Assembly (NCBI RefSeq): GCF_963678975.1
Contig: NC_089274.1
Span: 32,793,790-32,857,789 of the forward strand
Length of the DNA stretch: 64,000 nucleotides
Direction: 5' to 3'
Origin: Dysidea avara
Lineage: Eukaryota > Porifera > Demospongiae > Dictyoceratida > Dysideidae
Part shown: positions 23,646-33,600 of the stretch, piece after piece
Layout: the number at the start of each line of letters is the position of its first letter
Position numbering within the stretch: the stretch's first letter is position 1
Position numbers and translations under genes: made by a program
The notes under the pieces: model-generated
Database searches by the model: none
Told to the model about the DNA's origin: nothing
The model's input: only the letters and a program-made list of their open reading frames with translations

Positions 23646-23984
23646 ATACTGTAAATGTGCACAATGTTAGCTATGCATTGTTAAAACAAAATGTGCATTA
23701 TAACACCATACAATGTATACAAATATGGTAAAAATTATTCAACACAATAGGCACTAGAACACAAATGGATTGGAAATACAACACAATCTTTAGTTTTGAC
23801 AGTCCTACAAAAACAAGTAACAGTGTTATAGAGAACTTTACAAACGTTAAACCATCACTATGCATTAAATTAACGGCAGTGGTTACTGAAACGAGTCGGT
23901 TTAATAAGCCGGACTCGCTATTGAACCGACAGTAAAACTTAGACAAAAACGGGTCACTAAATGAAAAAAAACCCTACAAAACTC

Positions 23985-24052
23985 AGCCAGGGCTCGAACC
24001 CTGGACTACTGTAACTGTAAGCAGCGTGCTAACCACTATACTACCACTGCTA
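23985..24052 (-). other. tRNA-like sequence (possible tRNA pseudogene or SINE head)
   Basis: Read on the minus strand, TAGTATAGTGGTTAGCA matches a D arm / A box, and CCAGGGTTCGAGCCCTGG forms a T arm with a GGTTCGAGCC B box. The acceptor halves do not pair well and I could not assign an anticodon. It lies 340 bp upstream of FANCE exon 1. Confidence 0.5.
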
Positions 24053-24059
24053 GCTACCC

Positions 24060-25455
24060 CCTAGCTACCCCCTACCCCTACTTTTCTACATTATAAATGT
24101 TACTCACGTAGTAGTCTACTATATATAGTAAGGTGAAGAAGAAACCAAAGCTGAACCCGACCCTAACCCTCCTTTTCGTGTCCCCTAAAGTTGAATGCTC
24201 AGGGGAAACTACTAGATACGAAAATAAAAACCTTTCAGTTCAGTAACCACTTCCTTAATTATAAACCTACGCCACTCCAAATAAATTCTGTTTCCCATCC
24301 ACCACCCACATCTAGCTACTGTCAGCTCTAAATATTCCATTATTCCGTATTCTTTCCATTATTTTCCGGTTATACTGACAGACTCAGTAAAAGGCCATTT
24401 TGAAACAGTGTCAACAGTGCTATCAAGTCCGCACAAACTTCACGTTTGTGCTATTATTGCAACTTAGAAACAAGCTTAAGCATGCTTTTATGCCAGGCAA
24501 ATAATGGCTTGAAAAGCTGCCAATCTTATAAAGAAATGAATCGCCCGCCCGCATGCAAATATCCTTGAGTCCAGGACGGGAACGAAACACTTACAGAAGC
24601 ATGCAGTGACTATTCGCCACATATATAACAGTATAATTATAGAGTAACACTGTGCAAAATTCAAGTCATACTTGAAAGTCCACAGCGAGGTCCACCACAA
24701 AGCTACAACACATCACATCTTTAATACACAACCTAGTGCTCGAATCGGTGGCTCGAATGAGGTCTAATATGAGCCCAGCGATTCACTACACAACAGTTAT
24801 CTCGAAATTTAGCTCACTTTTATTGAGGTGTGCACTGTAGTCTGCGAGGCATAGTATAGTTCATTTGTGCACGCTAATCTTAATAATGCACACCTACTTA
24901 AATAATGCGCACCATAATTAGGACCATTACTGAAGAAAATCAAAGAGCAAGTTACACAGTGAAAGATGACCTGGCAGTATTTTATTGATATATGAGTTTG
25001 AGGATACGTACATATGTACATGTATAGCTAGCTAGCCAGGAGCAAGTTACTCCGAGTCCTGGCTAGCTAGCTGTACATGCAACCAAGAATCTTGCAAGAC
25101 TGACTTTCAAACAACTTGTGCAAGAGCCTTGCAAGTCTTACACATCATTTCTCTCTGGGATAGCATATCTAGTGTACATGCAGTGTGTGTTCACGTAAAG
25201 GCTACTATCCGCTAGCTGTATGTGTGTAGCTACACACACTAGACATGAGGCAAGTAGCTAATCAGATCCGAAATGCTGGTGCTTACAAAACAGCTAGGAT
25301 TAAGTCTATTATGTTCCAAAATCTTCCAATTATTCTTTCTGGAAGTTCTTTTTTTATTCCGGCACCTATTATTCTCAAAAATTATTAGGCTCCATCTACC
25401 TATTATTCCCAAAATTACTCGGATTCCTGAAATTAGTGCCAGATATGAGTTCCAG
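24060..25455. other. Intergenic region upstream of FANCE, no gene recognised
   Basis: Only short ORFs without recognisable domains. A degenerate Harbinger-like end (CCACTCCAAATAAATTCTG, then CCACCCACATC) is visible near 24275, and CGCCCGCCCGCATG lies near 24542, so a decayed member of the same MITE group may occupy 24270-24560. Confidence 0.5.
25026..25072. repeat. Perfect 16-bp stem hairpin
   Basis: AGCTAGCTAGCCAGGA (25026-25041) is exactly inverted at 25057-25072 with a 15-nt loop. It is flanked by ATGTACATGTAT / GTACATGC. No run of T follows as in a bacterial-style terminator. Function unknown. Confidence 0.9.
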
Positions 25456-25722
25456 GAATAATTGATACAAAATTATAAGTTTTCCTTGTAGCCTGATGTA
25501 AAAATCTTTTGAATAAGTGTATATTATTTATGAATTCATATAACTGACTGTTATAATAGAATTATGGGCTCAAAGTTGACTGCTCTATTAGAGTAAGTGA
25601 CTGCTCTACTAGAGTATTTCGATCTTTTCAACCGTTTTTATGCTTGCACTGTTTCAGTGGTGTATTCAAAAGATTTTTACATCAGGCTACAAGGAAAACC
25701 GCCTATAATTTTGTACCAATTA
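25456..25722. repeat. Inverted repeat with paired CTATTAGAG boxes between its arms
   Basis: The left arm (about 25456-25515) contains CAAAATTATAAG, TTTTCCTTGTAGCCTGATGT and AAAAATCTTTTGAATA. The right arm (about 25663-25722) is its inverse. A pair of boxes lies between them at 25577-25627. Further ATTATTCC-rich sequence extends the similarity outward. It looks like a small palindromic non-autonomous element. Confidence 0.75.
25577..25627 (+). repeat. CTATTAGAG box pair
   Basis: GACTGCTCTATTAGAGTAA is followed after a short gap by GACTGCTCTACTAGAGTATT and TCGATCTTTT. The period is about 21 bp. Confidence 0.9.
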
Positions 25723-25729
25723 TTTCTGG

Positions 25730-27118
25730 AAGTCATCCGATTATTCTGATTCCGGAATATTCCCTAATTCTTCCAACCACCTATTATTCCCGAAATTATG
25801 CCGGTATAATAGACGCATATAATTAAAACAGCCACTCATGTATTTATGTACATGAAGGCCCAAGAACAAATGACTAGGTGAAGGCCCAAGCACAAATGGC
25901 TAGGTGCTAGTTTAGGTACAAAAGAAGTATCGATTTTACTTTATGAGTTTGCAAGCAATCTACCTTATAGCTATACACCTGTTAGAACCTGCTGACTATA
26001 GCTAGCCCATCTTGTAATGCAATCAGTCTTGAGAATATCACCAGGAAAATGTAAATTGAAGCTTGAAAGCACCCTCAAGTGCTTTGCACTGGTAGTTTTA
26101 GACTCTTTCTTCAACTCAGCAATTATTAGCAAATTGCCAAATGTATACCTATTTGAAAAGTTGACTCACCATGAAAATCATAAACATGTGTGAAGGCTCG
26201 TTTTTTGCCTACCAAACAACCCATTTGATAGATCAGTAGGTCGGAGTTTAAAAAAAATTATACTGCACTGTCTGCGACATGTCAAATGGCTTGTTGTTAC
26301 ATTTCACTTAGCTATAGATAACTATTTTAATGGGTATAAACACAGCTACTAAGAGTAGTTACGTATGAAGCTCAATAAGATATACATATAGCTGACACTA
26401 TATACACGTGCTATATAGGGATAGAGGAACAATGGTTTTAAGGGATCTATGCCAACAGATACATTACTTTTCAGAATTTTACCCACTGATCGTTCTATTA
26501 GAGTGTATCGATCATTTTTGCAACAATTGCAAATTAATTTCAAGGTGTCACGTGATCTTATTATTACATAACTCAAATCTGTGCAAAAGTTAGACTGCAT
26601 GCTGCCTGTTATGGAATATTGCGAACACTTCCCTTAGGTGCCAGTAATAGTAGAAAAGAACAGTCCCAAGGCATGCTTGACAGCATATACTCAAAATAAA
26701 TTCTAATGGTATAAACAATCACAATTATGTAAATAATTGCATTTTTAAATGTGGCATATTATGGTACAAGACTATAAAATAAACCATGTTAGAAATTGTC
26801 TGCGCTTCTCACAGTTCTATACCAGTTTTACTGTATTTGACTCATTGTTACAGTACCATCACTTTCCACTTGTATATAAACACTGCCAACCCTATCATTC
26901 CGTGTTGGCTCAAACAAAGGGATATCATCTTCAGTCCTGTAATAGTTTTTCATCTGAATTCTGTGGATACAAGCAAGTCATTATTAGAATACACGATTCA
27001 TGACATGACATTCGTAAATGTTCCATTCATTGCGTAGCTGATTCTTACTATGCATTTGAATGAAATATGTACACTTCTAAATGTGCACTGCAATACACAA
27101 AAGTAGTTAGCTATGTAA
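25730..27118. other. Intergenic, 3' of the surface-protein gene
   Basis: No gene recognised. One CTATTAGAG box with a TATCGATC tail lies at 26485-26520. Short overlapping ORFs (26349-26600, 26749-27037) show no domain. Confidence 0.55.
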
Positions 27119-27661
27119 CTATGAGCATACACACTTTCTCATATCCATCCACTTTGCAAGTGATCTACCAACTCGTAGCACCAAGGGATATAATGGTACA
27201 ATTAAGATTGGCATGTAGTACAGCACAAGAAGTAGTAAAGTTAATTTTGTCAGTACTTGACTGTTCTGACAACTGTCTATGCTTATCGGATCAATAGTTT
27301 CCTCCAGTGATCTCTGAATGTATCTAGTTGATTTTAGTGCTAGCATTACAATAATATTTCCAATTAGGATTGTCTCAAAATATAAAGTGGTTCTTGATAA
27401 TTGGTTGTTTTCTGATAAGAAGTACAAATAGATACTAAATATCAACATCATAATCAGTAAAGGAGGAATCTATACAAATAAAATTAAGTCAGATTGAAAA
27501 TATTGTAGAACAGATAACTAACGTATACGTACCTCCTTCCCTGGAAATGGTAACAATACAACAAGAATCAATATTCTTCTGAAAAGTTCAACACTTGGCC
27601 ACCATTTACACTGAGAATTGTTTGCATTCCTTACAGCAATAGTAAAATTCCTCAGTTGTTC
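27119..27661 (-). CDS. Surface protein exons 20-21: C-terminal membrane segments
   Basis: Exon 20 (27661-27533) begins EQLRNFTIAV in phase 0, matching the phase-0 end of exon 19 seven kilobases away. It contains the hydrophobic run ILILVVLLPF. Exon 21 (27469-27119) holds three more hydrophobic stretches and stops after MRKCVCS. The assignment to the same gene rests on phase, strand, membrane character and the lack of any other start or end between them. A cDNA read across the intron would settle it. Confidence 0.72.
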
Positions 27662-30600
27662 CTGTTAGTATATAATAGAAGTAGGTATTAAGTATGTGTA
27701 TATATAGCGCACTATACCGACCATATCCTCAACACAAAGTCCATTGAAACTACCAATACTGTATTTATCGATATAATAAACCAATACATGCATAGGCTGC
27801 CGGGTACTTCATTACAATGTAGCAATACACCTATAGCACAGTATGTACATGTTGAGCTGGATCCTCAAAAAAACAACAAAAAAACTCATGGATGAAAATT
27901 AATTACACATGATCTTGAAATTTGGCTCATTTGTAGTACTGCTTGACCCACTAAAAATATTTCAAATTTTTTTTTGTTCAAATGCCTGATATCAAGACAC
28001 ACGGTAGTGTGTTGTGTGGCCCAAGAAGCCAGCACGCAACACCCATGAGTACATTGACAGGAAGAATGAAATGCAATTTTCGCACCTCCGTAGCTCTTCT
28101 TCTTATTTTTCTTCCTCTTTTCACACACTTACAAAAACTGCTATAAAACGCGAACGCCATATCCAATTGCCTTGAAATGTGGCACACAAAAGGGGGGTAT
28201 AAAGGCGCATCTAGGTACCAACTTTGGCTGGAATACGATAAACAGGCAAAGAGTTATTAGCAATTATTCACGAAAAAATAACACCAATATGTTGTCACGC
28301 CTACAGGGTAAACCGCTTATGGGAAGAAGCTGAAAATCCGTGGGTGAATAGGTTAACTATTTAACCTCAAACCTTTTGGGTTTGAAAGAAATCGAGCTAA
28401 AAACCAGGAAGATACAACGAAAAAACCAACAGTGTGTAACAATTAGGCCACTCCAATTTGTTTTTATGTTTCTGGTCATTTGAAGTTTAGTTTTAGATGC
28501 GGGCGGGCGGAATTCAGCAACAAAGCAACAATGAAGTGACTGCTCAATTAGAGTATTTTTGTGATTTACTGACTGTTCTATTAGAGTATATCGATCTGTA
28601 CTATGCACTATGCACATTTCTTGCAGGTTTTCACTAATAAAAGGCATACTTAAGCAGTCAGTTTGATTTAGCACCTTTGTTGCAGCCCAATATTTGTTTC
28701 TAAAATCTTGCTTTTTAAAAAATCTGATGCGGGCATTTTCCCCATGTATTTCTGAAATTTGACATTCTCCAAAAAAGGATGCGGGCGGTGGACCAGAAAC
28801 ATAACTATACCAATAGGAGTGGCCTTATGCAATCGAGATTAGCTAATAAAAAACGATTACTTGCCAGGCCTACCAGAAAAACCGCTTGGGGTAATGTTTT
28901 GAAAATCGCTGTAAAGATGGAGTAATCATCTTAGAAAGGCTATTCAATGGTGTAGAAGAATCAGACTTAAAGTCATAGAGTTATAACACGAAATCCAACT
29001 TGGTGTAGCTGCAGCTAGGTGCGAGATCGAGATACCCTAATAGAGCAGTCACCCTGAAGAGAATTCAAGAGATCAGCTAGAAACAAATCACTCTGTAGAG
29101 ATTTCAGCTACAAACAGATAATCCTGTAGATATTTCAGCTAGATACAAGTCACCCTGTAGAGAGATCAGCTAGAAGAAGTCACCTTATAGAGAGTTCAGC
29201 TACAAACAATTCACCCTGTACAGAGATCAGCTAGAAGAAGTTACCTTGTAGAGAGTTCAGCTGCAAACAAATCATCCTACAGAGAGTTCAGCTATACAAA
29301 CAAATCACCCTGTAGAGAGATCAGCTGGAAGAAGTCAAGAGTTCAATTACAAAGAAACCACCATGTAGGGAGTTCAGCTACAAACTAGTGACTTGTAGAG
29401 GCATCAGCTAGAAGAAGTTACCTTGTAGAGAGTTCAGCTACAAACAAATCACCCTGTAGATAGTTCAGCTACAAACAAATCACCCTGTAGAGAGATCAGC
29501 TTGAAGAAGTTACCTTGTAGAGAGTTCAGTTACAAAGAAACCATTCTGTAAAGAGCTCAGCTGCAAACAAATCACCTGTACAGAATTCAGCTACAAACAA
29601 ATCACCTTGTATAGAGAGATCAGCTAGAAAAAGTTACCTTGTAGATAGTTCAGCTACAAACAGTTCACCCTGTAGAGAGGTCAGCTAGAAGAAGTCACCT
29701 TGTATAGAGTGTTCAGTTACAAAGAAACCACTATGTAGAGAGTTCTGAAATAAATATATGTATTATATATATAATTTGTACATTTAATGATAAAATTATA
29801 AATATTTAAAGTATTTAACATCTGCTTCATCTTTTCTTCTTCCTGTGAGAAAGAAAAAAAGATAGGTTAAAAAAGCCCAAAATGGGGTATACAAATACAA
29901 AAAGAAGTGAAATCTAATCCAAAACAGCCAAGCTGTAAAAAAAGAGTGCATGCAGCCCTCAAAAAGGCTAAAGCGGCACAAAATTCACCTGAATTGTCGT
30001 TATTAAAATTTTTACCATTAACCTACTATCACAGCCATTTCTTGCCCGCCACCTTGGATTTCACATCTTTTTTCACCATAGCCTTTTTGAGGGCCGCACT
30101 CTTTTTTACAGCTTGGCTGTTTTGGATTAGATCAAGACACACGATAGTGTGTCGTGCGGCCCAAGAAGCCGGCGCGCCACACCGTGAGTATATTAACAGG
30201 AAGAAAGAAAACGCAATTTTCACACCTATGTAGCTCTGTGATCCCTTATCCGATTGGAACCAAATTTGCTGGAGACGTTCCGCCCAGTTAGGGTAGTCTA
30301 CATACCAAATTTGAAGAAAATCGCTCCAGCCATTTCCGAGATACGAGCGAACAAACTTTCGTTTTAATTTCTTCGTTTTTTTCTTCTTCTTCATCATCTT
30401 CATTTCGCACACTTCGCAAAATTCGCCATAAAACACGAATGCGTGCTCGGATTTGGCTGAAATTTGGCACACTTAAAGGGCTCATTAAGGCGGATCTCCG
30501 TACCAACCTTGGTAGGAATCCGATGAACATTCACGGAGTTATGACCAATTATTTGCGTAAAATAAGGTCGAAGGTCTGTCACGCCTACAGGGTAAACGCC

Positions 30601-33600
30601 TTGGAGGAATCAGTTGAAAATTGATATGTAGATGGAGCAACCATCGCAGGAGTGCCTTTTTGTGATTTGAAAGGAATCGAGATAAAGACCATGGAGATAT
30701 GACACGAAACCCAACCTGTGTCAAAATTACGCGATCGATTTTTATGAATAAAAAAACTATTAGTTTTCGTATCTACCAGGCAAACCGCTTAGAGCAACGA
30801 GCTGAAAATCAGTATGTAGCTGGAATAATCATCATAGAAAGTCCTTGCAGTAGTACAGAAGAATCGGATTACAAATCACTGAGTTATGATTCGAAAGGCA
30901 ACTAGGTGCAGCAAATGCGAGATCGAGATACTCTAATAGAACAGTCACCCTAATAAAGCATTCAGCTGCATTTATAATTTACTCAGTTATATTACATTGT
31001 AAGTTATTCTGTAGGGAATTCAGCTACAAACAAGTCACCCTGTAGTCAGATCAGCTAGAAGAAGGTACCTAATAGAGAGTTCAGCTACAAATAAGCCATC
31101 ATGTAGAAAGTTCAGCTCAAATAAATCACCCTGTAGAGAATTCAGCTACAAACAAATTGCCCTGTAGAGAGATCAGCTAGAAGAAGTTACCTTGTAGAGA
31201 GTTCAGTTACAAAGAAACAATCATGCAAAGAGTTTAGCTGCAAACAAATCACCCAGTAAAAAGTTCCGCTATGAACAGATCACACTGTAGAGAGTTCAGT
31301 TAGAAACAAGTCATCCTGTAGAGAGATCAGCTAGAAGAAGTCACCTTGTAGAGAGTTCAGTTACAAAGAAACAATCATGCAAAGAGTTTAGCTGCAAACA
31401 AATCACCTGTAGAGAATTCAACTACAAACAAATCACCCTGTAGAAAGATCAGCTAGAAGAAGTTACCTTGTAGAGAGTTCAGCTACAAACAAATCACCCT
31501 GTAGAAAGTTCAGCTACAAACAAGTCACCCTGTAGAGAGATCAGCTAGAAACAAGTCATCCTGTAGAGAGTTCAGCTAGAAGAAGTTACATTGTAGAGAG
31601 TTCAGCTACAAAGAAACTACCATGTAGAGAATTCAGCTACAAACAAATCACCCTATAGAAAGGTCAGCTAGAAGAAGTTACCTTGTAGAGAGTTCAGCTA
31701 CAAACAAATCACCCTGTAGAGAGTTCAGCTACAAACAAGTCACCATGTAGAGAGTTCAGCTAGAAGAAGTTACGTTGTACAGAGTTCAGCTACAAAGAAA
31801 CTACCATGTAGAGAGTTCAGCTGCAAATAAATCGCCCTGTAGAGAATTCAGCTACAAACAAATCACCCTGTAGAAAGATCAGCTAGAAGAAGTTACCTTG
31901 TAGAGAGTTCAGCTACAAACAAATCACCCTGTAGAGAGTTCAGCTACAAAGAAACTACCATATAGAGAGTTCAGCTGCAAACAAATCGCCCTGTAGAGAA
32001 TTCAGCTACAAACAAATCACCCTGTAGAAAAGTAGATCAGCTAGAAGAAGTTACCTTGTAGAGAGTTCAGCTACAAACAAATCACCCTGTAGAGAGTTCA
32101 GCTAGAAACAAGTCACCCTGTAGAGAGATCAGCTAGAAACAAGCCACCCGTCGAGAGTTCAGCTAGAAGAAGTTACATTGTAGAGAGTTCAGCTACAAAG
32201 AAGCTACCATGTAGAGAGTTCAGCTGCAAACAAATTGCCCTGTAGAGAATTCAGCTACAAACAAATCACCCTGTAGAAAGGTCAGCTAGAAGAAGTTACC
32301 TTGTAGAGAGTTCAGCTACAAACAAATCACCCTGTAGAGAGTTCAGCTATAAACAAGTCACCCTGTAGAGAGATCAGCTAGAAACAAGTCATCCTGTAGA
32401 GAGTTCAGCTAGAAGAAGTTACATTGTAGAGAGTTCAGCTACAAACAAGTCACCATGTAGAGAGTTCAGCTAGAAGAAGTTACCTTGTAGAGAGTTCAGC
32501 TACAAACAAATCACCCTGTAGAGAGTTCAGCTACAAACAAGTCACCCTGTAGAGAGATCAGCTAGAAACAAGTCATCCTGTAGAGAGTTCAGCTAGAAGA
32601 AGTTACCTTGTAGAGAGTACAGCTACAAACAAATCACCCTGTAGAGAGTTCAGCTACAAACAAGTCACCCTGTAGAGAGATCAGCTAGAAACAAGTCATC
32701 CTGTAGAGAGTTCAGCTAGAAGAAGTTACATTGTAGAGAGTTCAGCTACAAAGAAACTACCATGTAGAGAATTCAGTTAGAAGAAGTCACATAGTAGAGA
32801 GTTCAGCTACAAAGAAACTACCATGTAGAGAATTCAGCTACAAACAAATCACCCTATAGAAAGGTCAGCTAGAAGAAGTTACCTTGTAGAGAGTTCAGCT
32901 ACAAACAAATCACCCTGTAGAGAGTTCAGCTACAAACAAGTCACCATGTAGAGAGTTCAGCTAGAAGAAGTCACATTGTAGAGAGTTCAGCTACAAAGAA
33001 ACTACCATGTAGAGAATTCAGCTACAAACAAATCACCCTATAGAAAGGTCAGCTAGAAGAAGTTACCTTGTAGAGAGTTCAGCTACAAACAAATCACCCT
33101 GTAGAGAGTTCAGCTACAAACAAGTCACCATGTAGAGAGTTCAGCTAGAAGAAGTTACATTGTAGAGATTCAGCTACAAAGAAACTACCATGTAGAGAGT
33201 TCAGCTGCAAACAAATCGCCCTGTAGAGAATTCAGCTACAAACAAATTACCCTGTAAAAAGATCAGCTAGAAGAAGTTACCTTGTAGAGAGTTCAGCTAC
33301 AAACAAATCACCCTGTAGAGAATTCAGCTACAAACAAATCACCCTGTAGAAAGATCAGCTAGAAGAAGTTACCTTGTAGAGAGTTCAGCTACAAACAAGT
33401 CACCCTGTAGAGAGATCAGCTAGAAACAAGCCACCCGTAGAGAGTTTAGCTAGAAGAAGTTACATTGTAGAGAGTTCAGCAGTTTAGCTGCAAACAAATC
33501 GCCCTGTAGAGAATTCAGCTACAAACAAATCACCCTGTAGAAAGATCAGCTAGAAGAAGTTACCTTGTAGAGAGTTCAGCTACAAACAAATCACCCTGTA

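Larger units (their letters stand above)
27991..30132 (-). mobile_element. Composite element B
   Basis: It runs from the hairpin terminus (ATCAAGACACACGGTAGTGT, 27991) through the body, a degenerate CTATTAGAG box (29024-29052), satellite array B, and a pyrimidine-rich linker starting CTGCTTCATCTTTTCTTCTT (29822), to a shortened palindromic end at 29912-30132. Element C follows at once in the same orientation, so B and C form a head-to-tail dimer. The body carries a nested 379-bp Harbinger-like MITE. No conserved protein-coding potential was seen. Confidence 0.8.

Noticed and set aside
26349..28674. Recurring peptide RYTLIEQS in several ORFs
   Set aside because: It is only the translated CTATTAGAG box on the minus strand, not a protein motif.
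27991..30950. Calling the composite elements Helitrons
   Set aside because: A subterminal hairpin is present, but the end is CTTGAT and not CTRR, no Rep/helicase sequence is seen, and the other end looks like an ISL2EU-type palindrome.
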